From NCBI GenBank assembly GCA_003427395.1, contig BFEA01000092.1, positions 1,544,850-1,578,343 of the forward strand: 33,494 nt of DNA, given 5' to 3'. Positions 19,861 through 29,614 of this stretch are shown in pieces (the first letter of the stretch is position 1; the number at the start of each line of letters is the position of its first letter). Position numbers and translations under genes: made by a program. A model generated the notes under the pieces. It was not told the DNA's origin and searched no databases. It saw only the letters and a list, made by a program, of their open reading frames with translations. The DNA comes from Chara braunii (taxonomy: Eukaryota; Streptophyta; Charophyceae; Charales; Characeae).

Positions 19861-20494
19861 CAGAATGGTTCAACCATTTGTGACGACTGGATGGCCGCCA
19901 AGTAACATGGTGTGNGGTAGAAATATATGGCATGATATGGGTCCANTTTTCTTCACATCTGAAGTGATCTTTGANAGTNCAGTACTCAGTGTTAGAGGTG
20001 TGGATGCCCCACCGGAAGACTGGGAACATTCTCCTCGAGAGTCACTATATATTTGTGGTCGGAGGTGTTGTGGAACGAGAACATACCCGCGAGAAGTGCT
20101 CGCACCCTTTTCTGAATTGTATTATACAGCAATCAAATTTTGTCACAACAATTTCAACGTGATGACCTTGTTTTGTGCAGCGGCAACTGTTCGAGGTCGG
20201 TGCAAAGTATCTTTCCTTATTTATAATGACTATTCTGCAAGTGCAAGTGTTTCCAATGCAGGCAACATCGATGAACGACGATGGCAAGAATTCTGAAGGA
20301 GGATCATGGAGCAACCATCACTCAAAACACTCGTGAATGGGCTTGTGGACACGACCATCAAATATTTGCGAAGTCTGCTGCTGCGCGAATATGAAGTAAT
20401 AGAAAGTTATATAGAGTACAAGGACCCGACGTTTGACGGACAAACTGATACCATCATCGTAGAAGATTGGACAACTTATACAAGGACAGACTGA
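19861..20494 (+). pseudogene. Unidentified ORF downstream of the putative transposase
   Basis: An AG acceptor-like site (CATGTGTTGCAG) is followed by a frame of about 210 codons with one internal TGA (20294-20296). Landmarks are MVQPFVTTGWPPSNMV, GVDAPPEDWEHSPRE, a Cys pair in ICGRRCCGTRTYP, and a helical end (VNGLVDTTIKYLRSLLLREY, then DWTTYTRTD). Four N bases fall at 19915-19979. No family is recognised. It lies about 115 bp after the DUF7869 gene on the same strand, so it could be a second gene or a last exon of that transcript. Confidence 0.4.
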
Positions 20495-21370
20495 AATGTT
20501 GTCTTAATCGCATTAGTTTATCCTTGTAGTTGATCTAGTTACTAGGCTTGTTTTCCCTATTTTCGAAGTGTCATTTGTGCTTTGCATTTAATTTTTTTTT
20601 CCCTCTTACTCGGTCAATGGCCTTGAGACATCATCTAAGTTCGAATAGCCTAGTCCTGCATTAATATAGAGTTATTTGGTTATCCGAGTTCAGCGGGATT
20701 CGAACTAAGGTTTGTGTTTTGACAGTTTATGGGTGACACTGCTTTCAAATTGCTTTTAATGTTGAACTTTTGCACGTGTTTTCATTTAATTGTGTTGTTG
20801 TAGTTAAGCAGGATTTTTGTACGTGTTTTTGGAGTGTCCGCTGCACTTTGCCGTCAAATATTAACAGATCTTTAAATTTTCTTCTAAGGTCACATGCAAG
20901 GTTTTTCTGTTCTTTCATGTAAGCCTTTAAGTTTAAGGAACATCAGATTTCGAACTGATTGAAATATTGTCAAGTTCAACTTGATCCGACACTCACTGAG
21001 TCTCACGTTTTGCAATATATGTCCATGTAGTGTAAGTTTGGTATTATAATTAATATAATAAATTGAATATGACTTCTTGGATTTTGCGATAGAATGGATG
21101 TATTCATGTTATGAAAGGTTGGGATAATATACAATAATTAACTCATGAAACTTGTATTGATGCAGATATGCAACTTTCCTTGAAAATAGAATCATGGATA
21201 GTTGACTAATGAAACTTGTATTGATGCGGATATGCAATTTTCTTTTCAATACTTGATTATACAATATTTGTCAATAAGATGATAAAATTCTATGCTCTTG
21301 TTGTTAAATTTACTTTTGTTCTGGCAAATTTATTAATTTCATTATGTTCACTTTTTACAAAACATTTCCT
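20495..21370. other. AT-rich right subterminal region of the transposon
   Basis: No gene. AT-rich sequence with a 64-bp tandem duplication at 21141-21250 (ACT(C/A)ATGAAACTTGTATTG, GATATGCAA twice). ATGTTCACTTTTTA at 21344-21357 matches 2206-2219 in the same orientation. Confidence 0.5.
21141..21250. repeat. 64-bp subterminal tandem duplication
   Basis: ATGAAACTTGTATTGATGC(A/G)G followed by ATATGCAA occurs twice, 64 bp apart. Confidence 0.85.
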
Positions 21371-21386
21371 TTTTAACGAAAACACC
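21371..21386 (-). repeat. Right terminal inverted repeat of the 19-kb transposon
   Basis: TTTTAACGAAAACACC is the exact reverse complement of 2176-2191. It is followed by TGC and then AAC. Confidence 0.8.
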
Positions 21387-21389
21387 TGC

Positions 21390-21392
21390 AAC
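21390..21392. repeat. Candidate target-site duplication, right copy (AAC)
   Basis: Matches 2173-2175, and the retroelement frame resumes here. Confidence 0.45.
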
Positions 21393-22500
21393 TCCATGCA
21401 TCAGGACATTGAGTTGGTCAAGCTCGATCCCCCACCTCCCGAGCCCCCTGACCCTCCTGATTCCTCAACTTCCTTACCCTCCTCTAACCCTGCTAGCCCA
21501 TCTCACCTCCTCGCTTTCTTTACCACGGACACACCCTTAGTTCCCACCTCCACACAGACTCCCTCCACCTCTGCTTCAGACGCCGCCGCTGCCAAGGAAT
21601 TTGACACCCTCCTCTCTTCCTTGCCGCCTAGCGTTGGTGCCCTCCTTTGCGAGTACCGAGATGTTTTCCCACCATCCGTCTCCTATAACAGTATCCCTCC
21701 CATGTGCGATATCGAGCACCACATCCAGCTCGAGCCCAACCATGACATTCAGAATCATGCCCCATATCGCCTTTCGGATCCCGAAGCCCAGGAACTCAAG
21801 CGCCAACTTAAGGAGTTGCTTCGTCAGGGTTTCATTAAACCGAGTACTTCCCCATGGAGTGCCCCTGTCCTCTTCGATCGCAAGAAGAATGACACCCTTC
21901 GTCTCTGTATTGACTACCGCGGCCTCAACCACTACACGGTCAAAAACAATTACCCCATGCCCCACACGAATGGTCTGTTTGACTGCCTCACCGACCACCA
22001 TTTCTCCACGAAGATCGATCTTCGTAGCGGATATCACCAGATCCGCATAGCGGAGGAAGACCAGCCCAAGACCGCTTTTCGTTCTCGTTTCAGGCACTAT
22101 GAGTTTACCGTCATGCCTTTCGGTCTCCGTAATGGCCCCACTACTTTCCAGACGGCTATGAACACGATGTTCCAAGACCACCTTGAGGACTCTGTTCTAG
22201 TCTACATTGACGACATCCTGATCTACAGTCGTATCCTAGAGGAGCACCTGACCCATCTTCGCACTGTCCTGCAGCGACTACGCTGCCACGGGTTCTATGC
22301 GAAGCTTTCCAAATGAAACTTTCCTCAACCCAAAGTCGACTTCCTCGGGCATCAGGTATCCCCTCACGGCCTCCACATGGACGACTCCAAGATCCAGGCC
22401 ATCGTCGATTGGCCTGCCCCTACATCTCTCCTCGCCCTGCGCAGTTTTCTTGCTTTTACCAACAACTATGGTCATTTTCTCAAAAACTACACGCAGTATT
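21393..22500 (+). pseudogene. Ty3/gypsy reverse transcriptase domain
   Basis: A Pro/Ser-rich linker (EPPDPPDSSTSLPSS) precedes YRDVFPPSVSYN and then the RT fingers and palm: GFIKPSTSPWSAPVLFDRKK, LRLCIDYRGLNHYTVKNNYP, FSTKIDLRSGYHQIRIAEED, FTVMPFGLRNGPTTFQTAMN and the catalytic VYIDDILIYS. A TGA at 22314-22316 interrupts the usual Lys-Cys-Glu-Phe position; the frame continues with DFLGHQVSPHG and the connection domain. RT copies the retroelement RNA into DNA. Domain identity is certain; the copy is dead because of the stop and the 19-kb insertion upstream. Confidence 0.93.
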
Positions 22501-23060
22501 CTTCCCAGCTTACCCCTCTGACTTGCGGACGTCTCCCTTTTCATTGGACCCCGGCTCATGAGGATGCCTTCCGCTCTCTCAAACGACTTGCCACGTCAGC
22601 TTCTGTCTTACATCTACCCGACTACTCGCATTCATTCATCGTCACCACCGACGTGTCCGACTTCACTATTGGAGTTGTTCTCTCCCAGATCTACCCAGCC
22701 CCTTCTACTTCTCCTGATTCCACAGAGTCCTGCCTCCCTCGCATTCCTCGCTTCCCTCCCCAACCTCCAGCGACTGCGGCTCATCTTGCACCCATCGAGC
22801 CCACCCCCTCAGGGGCCCCACCCCCTTATATTCCTGACGTCGCTGATGACGGTACAGTCGAATCTCGTCATGGAGAGTGTCCGATTGCTTATCTATCTCA
22901 ACAGCTACTTCCTGTCGAGCGTAACTATACTGCCGACGAGCGTGAGGTCCTTGCGCTGGTCTACGCTGTTGAGAAGTGACGTCATCACTTGCACGATCAC
23001 ACTTTCACCGTTTTGACGGACAACTTTATCCTCGCCGTGAGCTTAGGCTTCGTCTGGAAG
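22501..23060 (+). pseudogene. Ty3/gypsy RNase H domain with internal Pro-rich insertion
   Basis: The frame continues from RT: PFHWTPAHEDAFRSLKRLA, then IVTTDVSDFTIGVVLSQ with the first catalytic Asp, then roughly 60 Pro/Ser-rich residues, then CPIAYLSQQLLPVERNYTAD with the DEREVLALVYAVEK block. TGA at 22977-22979 replaces the usual Trp; FTVLTDN with the last Asp follows in the same frame. RNase H removes the RNA strand during reverse transcription. The Pro-rich segment is unusual inside this fold, though similar insertions occur in some chromoviruses. Confidence 0.88.
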
Positions 23061-23925
23061 GCGGCGAGGACAGAGTTGTCCGTCAACTCCGCGTTCGGGC
23101 TGTCGCTGAGTATCACGACCAGCGCGCCGCCGGTAATCTCGGTGTCTTCAAGACACTCGATCGCCTCTACGGCCATTACTACTGGCCAGCTCCGCGTTCG
23201 GGCTGTCGCTGAGCTTAGTATCTACTGTGAGTATCACGGCGATCGCCGAGTATCACGACCAGCGCCGCCTTCCGAACGTGGGGTATCTACTGGCCAGTTC
23301 TGCGACGGCTCAACGACAACTCTGTCGCTGAGTAGTAATGACTCACGTCTGGAAAGCTTACAGCGATCTACTGGCCAGCTCCGCGTTCGGGCTGTCGCTG
23401 AGTATCACGACCAGCGCGCCGCCGGTCATCTCGGTGTCTTCCAGACACTCGATCGCCTCTACGACCATTACTACTGGGACCACCGTCTTTCCGTCATTAA
23501 GGAGTACGTCCGCACCTGCAGGATCTGCCAGGAGGCCAACATTCCCAACCACCCCCCCTACGGTCTTCTTCAACCCTTACCCATTCCCACTCAACGTTGG
23601 ACTTCTGTCTCAATGGACTTCATCGGTCCTCTTCGTTCCCCTACCCCACGAGGCCACGACGCCATCTTCGTCGTTGTCTGCCGGTTGACTAAGCATGCTC
23701 ACTTCCTCCCTTGCAAGTATGTTGGCTCAACCAAAGACATCGTTTCCCTATACTTCAACCGTATTGCCATTCATCACGGTCTTCCCACTAGCATCGTCTT
23801 TGATCGCGATCCCCGCTTTACTTCTCATTTCTTGCGTGGACTCCATGAGATCTATGACTCCGAGCTCTGCCTCTCCTCCTCCTATCACCCCCACTTAGAT
23901 GGACAGACTGAGGTCACCAACAACT
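23061..23925 (+). pseudogene. Ty3/gypsy integrase, zinc-binding and catalytic domains
   Basis: The HHCC zinc domain (EYHDQRAAGHLGVFQTLDRL, then VRTCRICQEAN) appears at 23395-23550, preceded by a partial extra copy at 23100-23190. The catalytic core follows with SMDFIGPLR (first Asp), SIVFDRDPRFTSHF (second Asp) and HLDGQTE (third acidic residue). The integrase joins retroelement DNA to the chromosome. The frame is lost at about 23925, just after HLDGQTEVTNN, and picked up one frame away in the next segment. Confidence 0.9.
23089..23480 (+). repeat. Scrambled duplication of the integrase zinc-finger coding sequence
   Basis: CCGCGTTCGGGCTGTCGCTG starts at 23089 and 23381, and a third, short copy at about 23195. 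The outer copies share about 95 bp with few differences. Between them, fragments (CTGTCGCTGAG, GAGTATCACG, TACTGGCCAG) recur in shuffled order. Confidence 0.85.
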
Positions 23926-24924
23926 CTTGGGAGTATCCTCAAGAAGTTTGTTGAGAATGACTCTGATTGGGATCTGCATCTTGCTCACGCAGAGATTACT
24001 TATAACCATGGTATTTCACCTGCCACTGACATGTCTCCCTACTACTGTGACTTGGGATACCATCCTCGTGTCGCATCTCACCTTCTCCGTCTATCTCAGA
24101 TCCATCCCGACACCAAATGCCCTGCCCTCGATGATTGGGTAAAGGAGATGAATGCGTTTCTTAGCAAGGCTCGTGAGAGCATTGCTGACTCCCAGGCTCG
24201 GATGGCCACTCGTGCTAACCGCTTTCGCATCGACCATCCCTTCAAAGTTGGCGACGAGGTTCTTGTCGACGCACGTCACTTCCAGCCCGAAGCTGACACG
24301 CTTCGGAAATTCAGACGTCGATATATTGGACCATGCACCATTTTTGCACCCGTCGGACCCAATCATAACTGTCTGGTAAGCTTTAAATTGAGGCTCCCCG
24401 ATTCCATGTACCTCGCTAACTTACATGACGTGTTTCATGTATATCTTTTGCGCCCCTTCAGACGGTCTCCTCCCGAGTTCCATGGTCGACCTTACCCTCG
24501 CCCCTCTCACATCATCATTGAGGGTCACGAGGAGTTTGTCGTCTATGATATCGCGTCCCGACGTATGACTGATGGTGACCCTCCCCGCCTCGAGTATCTC
24601 GTTCGATGGAAGGGTTACCCTGACGAGAAGTCTACTTGGGAGTCTCTCGAGCACCTAAAGCATGCTATGGCTTTCGTGCGTGCTTACGATCGTGCTCATC
24701 CTTTCCCTTCATCATCCTTACCTCCTACTTCTCGTCCTTCTACTACTGACCCATCTACCTCTGCGACCGCTAACATTCCCCCTTCTCCATCGATGGGTCC
24801 TCCTGCTCCACCGGTACCCGCCTCAGGTCCTCCTTCCCCTGTGGATGTGGTTCCGCCTGTTGTTGCAGATGATCCCTCTCGCCCTCAGCGTACCCATCGA
24901 CTTCCTTCTCGTTATCGTGACTGA
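23926..24924 (+). pseudogene. Integrase C-terminus and chromodomain
   Basis: The shifted frame carries LAHAEITYNHGISPATDMSP, a GPY/F-like block (ADTLRKFRRRYIGPCTIF) and LANLHDVFHVYLLRPF. It then has a chromodomain: EEFVVYDIASRRM, PRLEYLVRWKGYPDEKSTWE and SLEHLKHAMAFVRAYDRAHP, with the aromatic residues expected of the methyl-lysine cage. A Pro/Ser/Thr-rich tail ends at the TGA at 24922-24924. Chromodomains steer chromovirus integration toward marked chromatin, and their presence defines the clade. Confidence 0.92.
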
Positions 24925-26250
24925 TCTATACCCCCTATACGCTCTCTATCTTTTACCATTCCTGGATACTTACGCAACAACTCCTGGTTTCAGCTTCTGC
25001 ATTCGGCTTCTACATTCGGCTTCCACATTCGACCTCTACATTTGACTTTCGACCTCAGTGTTTCTTCTAAGTACCAGAGTACCTTTCGCATTGTTCCAGA
25101 ATTCTACTCGGTTCTTGCGGTACTCCTACTTCATCCAGACTGCTTCGGCTTGACTTCAGTATGGAGACTCATCAGTTGGACTACTTCACTTTTTCAGCTA
25201 CAGAGTTCCCATCATTCCCACCTATCCACCACCCTCGAGCTTACCCTTCAGTCGCATGCTGACCCTTATTTTCCCTGTCTATGTGGGTGTGTCCGTTTGC
25301 CGCCCTTCTGCCTTACTGTATGTTGCGCGCCCTCCTCTGGAGTGTACGTTTTCTTTGCTCGCGGCTTTTGGCCACATGTCTATGCCGGCATAGCCCTCTC
25401 TCCTTCCAGGCTCACCTTATGTGTGCTCCCTTGTGTGAGTGCCCTTCCCCCTTTCAGCTGGCGGTACCCGTTTGATGGTTTCCATTGAGTCCGGTGTCGT
25501 GTTGTTACTCTCCCTCTGAGTCTGATGACCCTTACCTGGTTGTGTGGGTGCCCCCTTGAAGTTTACTCTGAGAGTTGTACCTGCCGCCTTCCCACCCATT
25601 CCTACCTCTGCCATGCGACTGAGTTCCTTTCTCTTTCGTTCAGGTATTGTGCATTGTGTACAGGGCACGTGAGACTGTGCCAAATTCTTTTTCGGCTTAG
25701 GACATTGGTTTAGTTCTTCTTTGGCCTTTAGGGCCCTGATGTTGATTTATATTCAGCCTCTTTGGCTCAGGAGATATTTTTTTCTCTCTTGACCGACACA
25801 GGTCAGACATTTTTCTCTTTCTTGGCCGACACAAGTCAGACATTTTTCTGCCTTTTGGGTCGACTCAGACCGGGCATTGTTGCAGAGATTAGGCTTGAGG
25901 CTTAGTCTGCATTGCATCTTTATTCCTGCATGGAGCTTGCTCCGAATCTAGGATTGTTTCCTTCGCCGTTCCTTTTGAGTTTCCGCGATTTCAGCGGATA
26001 GCGTGTTTGATGTATCGCTTGATCCATTCACAGATCCGAGGATCGTGTAGCGGTACCCCTACGGCCCGGCAGTGTGACCGGACCTGTTTCAGGCCGTCGG
26101 CTTGACCCTGGTCCGGTACCAGGTTGTTCCCGTACCTTGACCTAGGCCGGTATATCACTTCGGCCTAGGCCCATGCCCGACAATTCAGTTGGTCTATTCA
26201 TTCAATTGTTCGTTCGTTCATTCGGCCGGACTGGACCTTCACTCAACTGC
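24925..26250 (+). repeat. 3' LTR region of the chromovirus
   Basis: No coding sequence. It begins one base after the pol stop. The block 25930-26060 matches 760-910 in the 5' copy (CATGGAGCTTGCTCCG, GCGTGTTTG, CCGAGGATCGTGTAGCGG). Local motifs repeat, for example GACCGACACAGGTCAGACAT and GGCCGACACAAGTCAGACAT. Outer boundary not resolved. Confidence 0.6.
26141..26169. repeat. 9-bp-arm hairpin in the 3' LTR
   Basis: CCTAGGCCG and CGGCCTAGG surround an 11-base spacer. Confidence 0.8.
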
Positions 26251-26269
26251 TGCTTCTCGTGTGTGTCCA

Positions 26270-26273
<4 letters not shown>

Positions 26274-26348
<75 letters not shown>
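26274..26348. repeat. (CT)n microsatellite, about 75 bp
   Basis: Pure CT dinucleotides. Open frames through it (Leu-Ser or Arg-Glu repeats) are artefacts. Confidence 0.98.
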
Positions 26349-26352
<4 letters not shown>

Positions 26353-26689
26353 TTCACACGTGCTATCTGCACGAGTGTCACATGCGCCCCCCGCCACATG
26401 CTAACTCACCCGAATGCTCATTTCCAGCCGGCGGGGGGGCCGATGGTTTCAAGATGCCTTAGAAGTCCAGTCGTATCTTATAGATCGTTCTGGAGTCCAG
26501 ATAGATTCCTTCTGTTCTGCAGTGGAGTGACACCCAAATTGAGTTTTTTTCAACTTAAACCACCACTACCTCCGATCCTGTTTTTGTCGAACCTGAATTT
26601 CAATGCGCACCGAGTTTTGCTGAGCCTGGGTCCCATTGTCTTTTGTTTTCTGGTACTCATGGCAGTCACATCCAAAAAAGAATAAGGAG
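26349..26689. other. No gene seen
   Basis: The sequence outside the retroelement on its right. No domain in any frame and no clear repeat. Confidence 0.4.
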
Positions 26690-27330
26690 CAAAAAACAAA
26701 GTATAAGAAGGAAAAAAATGAAACGTCCCTAACCCTTTGATACCCATCAGACACATTCTATGAGGTGCTGGTGAGACTGTGCCCTCGGTGAGGGCGCCTG
26801 TCCCATGAAAAACAAACGAAGAAGGGGAATAAAAAAGAACTTCCCTAATGTTGTGATCGCGGTCCGATACAGGACGTTAGACGACTAAGGTGCCCCGTGT
26901 GGAATGCACCCTGCCTCACTGGGAGGGCATGAAAAGGATACGAAAACAATAATACAAAAACGTAATCAATCACATTCCTCGACCACTGGCCAGATACATT
27001 CCTCAAAGCACTGGTGTGACTTCCACTTCCGTGAGGGCCTTCCCACGATGGAAACAAATGAAGAGCACAAAAAAAAAAAGAACTTCCCTTACGCTGTCAT
27101 TGGGGTCCAATACAGGACACGACAAAGATATGTGAGTATGATGTGAGTGAGGGAGTTGGCTGCCCCGCGAGGAATCCGCCCTGCCTCACTGGCAGGGCAC
27201 CAAAAGGAACAGAGAACAACAAAAATAAAAACTAAAACATCAGCAATCACGTTCCGCAACATCCTGGCCAGATACATTCCTCAAAAGTAATGGTGTGACT
27301 TCCACCTCTCTGAGGGCCTTCCACGACATT
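26690..27330. repeat. Degenerate tandem repeat, about 240-280 bp period, two to three copies
   Basis: AGAACTTCCCT with a following (C/T)AATACAGGAC-type box occurs at 26836 and 27079. CTGGCCAGATACATTCCTC occurs at 26986 and 27264. CTGGTG-GTGAC-type boxes with TGAGGGC recur near 26768, 27012 and 27294, and CCCTGCCTCACTGG(G/C)(A/C)GGGCA near 26908 and 27179. No coding potential; A-rich stretches separate the GC-rich boxes. Confidence 0.75.
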
Positions 27331-28109
27331 GCTGGATTCAGAGGTCTTAGCTGTCTTCTTCTTTTTGTTTTCCATCTCAGCGGGCCCACGGGGTCCCAAG
27401 CCCGCAGGGTCCCAATCGACCCTACGCCCGACCCCCAAACTTTTTTCTTTCTTTCCTACCGACCCTACGCCAGACCCCCAAACTTTTCGGATGAGGTCGT
27501 TTTCCCAAATGGGACTACAGCTTGGGGGCACTAGAACAAAGCTGGATTCTGGATTGAACTGTCAGCTACCATGGAAGTCATTTATAGTGGGTGCAAACGG
27601 GGGAATACTCACGAAAGAACTTTCCTAGATTCGATCACAATCATGGTCGAACCTGGATGTATCTGACCGTAATCACACTCAGAGCTCGGTCAAAAAAGTC
27701 CTCGTGTGCGTATGCTCCAAGTTCCTTGGCAGCCTCCACTGTTCAGAGCAGAGGTCCAGATTCTCAGCCTCTCTGCTGGCTGAACTTTTCACACCACACC
27801 GTCGATGTTGTTATTTCTTTCCCCGTCGCTTCCTTACATAGGAATTTCTGGACACCCACTGCTTGTGTCTGGATATTTGGCATTTCTCCAACACCCGCCT
27901 TCCTTCGATGGCTAAGGTTACTACCGTCTTTGGTCGAGCAGCATCCCCGCCCGGTCCTTACTTCTATTTGGGGAGACACCCAAGAATCATAATAATCATT
28001 GAAAGAGAGATTCTGCATTGACTGATACTGCCACCTACGGTAGGCGCCGGACTTGAATGAAAGAAAGCTCCAGCATTTTGAAATTTTATTTCTTCTCGCC
28101 TTTCGGTCT
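27331..28109. other. No gene seen
   Basis: Open frames of up to about 135 codons exist on both strands but overlap each other and have no recognisable domain or biased composition. TTCTTTCCTACCGACCCTACGCC-like words recur around 27420-27480, a local duplication of about 50 bp. Confidence 0.4.
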
Positions 28110-28255
28110 GGCATTCTATTCAGGTGAAGAAAGTAGGATATTACCATTCCCCAAGCTTTCCCCAACGTCGGCATACATCCAGCGATTATGACCGGGCATT
28201 CTGTTCGGGTGAAGAAAGTAGGATGTTACGGTACCCCAAGCTTTCCCGACCGTAA
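28110..28255. repeat. 85-bp tandem duplication
   Basis: GGCATTCT(A/G)TTC(A/G)GGTGAAG, then AAAGTAGGAT(A/G)TTAC and CCCCAAGCTTTCCC, start at 28110 and 28195. Confidence 0.85.
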
Positions 28256-28997
28256 ATCTCCACGTCACCATGTCTAATACGCTTGGGGTATGATGGGATC
28301 ATTCCTAAAGTAAGGTAGTTTTTCCGGGGGTTAAGGGTGTCCCAGTCCCCGTCCCAGTCCCAGTCCAAGTCCCATTCCCACAAAGGAATGGGACTAATGG
28401 GACCCCATGTGCAAATGGGACACGTGTCAGTACCTGCCTTCTCCTCGGCTGTCCTACTGTAGGTGCCAGGTCACTGAAGTCAGTGGTATGTCAAGAAGTG
28501 GTGACGACTCTTCACTAAATTTGGGGCTTCAAAGATCATACTACCACCTTTACCTGAATAGAATGTATTAGGGCTACCTTCCAGTCTACATACAGCAATG
28601 CTGACCGGGCGCTCTAGTTGGGTGATGATGTGGTAGGTAGTATGAACAATGGAGCAGACCTACAGCTTGGGGGGACCAGGAGGGAGAGAGAGGGGGGGGG
28701 GAGGGGGGCGCCAGCCCCCAAGCAGAGACTCTGCTCAGATCATGCAGGGATTCTCAAACATGAAAAGGGTTTCGGGGGTTGACATATGGCAAAAGCCACC
28801 TTTTGTCTGATCGCCAGAGTTGCTGGAGAGAGAGGATGGAATGTTCTCGAGCATGATAAGAAAAATGGGATTGGCGGCGGCGGAGAGGTCATCCTCCTCC
28901 TCGAGCATCGTCATAATTCTTCTTTCCGGAACTTACTGCCATGTACCGGCCCCCACCGACTCACAAAAATGACTGATAACAGCTGCTAACGCACCAG
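28256..28997. other. Simple-sequence patches, no gene
   Basis: A CCCAGTCC-type hexamer tract lies at about 28338-28380, and a G-rich tract at about 28670-28710. The rest has no supported feature. Confidence 0.5.
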
Positions 28998-29548
28998 TTA
29001 AACCACCAGTTTGTGAGAGTCGAGGTGGATTTTTCCATCAATTGAGAATCAAACCGGCAGCAGGCAGGTCGGTACATCAAAGGTGTGTAACCTTTTCCCA
29101 TTGACTACGAGCAAAACGGCAGCAGGTGGGGGGGTGCATCAAAAGACTGGTCTTTTCCCATCGAGTAGAAATTGAGCCAGCTGCAGTCAGACCGACACAT
29201 CGAAGGTGCAGCCTTTTGCAATCCACTAGGCATTCAACCCACTCTAGTCACGCCAGTACATCAAAGGTGTGGTCTTTTGCCATAAAGTAAGAATCGAACT
29301 CGTTGCAGGCAGGCAGGTACATCAAAGGTGTGACCTTTCCCCATAGAGTATACGAATCGAAGCCGCCACATTTTTCCCTTCGCTGGGGCTTAAACCACCA
29401 GTATCCCAGGGGGTCCTAGGCCCCCTATACTAGGGAGGCTCTGACGCAAATGCCTATGGACCCACGCGACTCCGTGGTTCGGCCACCGCCACCGCGTTAA
29501 CGGCCTAAAACACGTGTAGGTACTGGTTGGTTTAAACTGGTGGTTTAA
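28998..29548. mobile_element. TTAA-bounded inverted-repeat element (MITE-like), possibly nested
   Basis: TTAAACCACCAGT occurs at 28998-29010 and 29390-29402, and its exact complement at 29536-29548. The same 13-mer recurs at 30690-30702 (complement) and 31321-31333. If TTAA is the duplicated target, the inner terminus is ACCACCAGT. Possible units are 28998-29548 or 29390-29548. No transposase is encoded. TTAA targets are typical of piggyBac and Kolobok families; that link is inference. Confidence 0.5.
29031..29370. repeat. 61-bp tandem repeat, about six units
   Basis: Units begin TTTTCCCAT or a variant at 29031, 29093, 29153, 29214, 29275 and 29336. Each has a GAATCGAAC-like box, a GCAG-CAGG box and ACATCAAAGGTGTG. 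The units differ substantially, so the array is old or selected for structure. Confidence 0.88.
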
Positions 29549-29614
29549 TAGGGCTGCCAAGTTATGCATACGCTGCGGGAAAGGCAATCACTTTTCAGTT
29601 AGAACGGCACAATG

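Larger units (their letters stand above)
2176..21389. mobile_element. About 19.2-kb DNA transposon nested in the chromovirus
   Basis: The ends carry an identical 16-bp terminal inverted repeat starting GGTGTTTTCG (2176-2191 and complement of 21371-21386). Both flanks show AAC (2173-2175 and 21390-21392), a possible 3-bp target duplication. The right end has three extra bases, TGC, between the repeat and AAC. The retroelement coding sense stops exactly at the left end and resumes at the right, and each AAC is an in-frame codon of its own side. Inside are two divergent genes, a DUF7869-type putative transposase and a long accessory protein ending in a Ulp1 protease, with satellites between. Seen directly: repeats, flanks and domains. 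Inferred: that all 19.2 kb moved as one unit. I cannot assign it to a named superfamily. Confidence 0.72.

Noticed and set aside
1497-22979. UGA read as a sense codon (Cys or Trp), since retroelement and transposon frames contain several in-frame TGA, two at usual Cys and Trp positions
   Set aside because: TAA and TAG also interrupt the same genes (8024, 9390, 19158, 19569), with frameshifts as well, so ordinary decay explains them better.
26274-26348. Telomeric repeat or centromere
   Set aside because: Plain (CT)n with no TTTAGGG-type units anywhere in the window.
26173-26685. Open frames across the (CT)n tracts here and at 33148-33314
   Set aside because: They are Leu-Ser or Arg-Glu dipeptide repeats produced by the microsatellite, without other protein features.
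27591-28174. Open frames of about 130 codons on both strands as host genes
   Set aside because: They overlap in opposite directions, show no recognisable domain and cross an 85-bp duplication.
29390-29590. tRNA gene suggested by GTGGTTCGGCCACC-like sequence
   Set aside because: No complete cloverleaf with acceptor stem and anticodon arm could be drawn.
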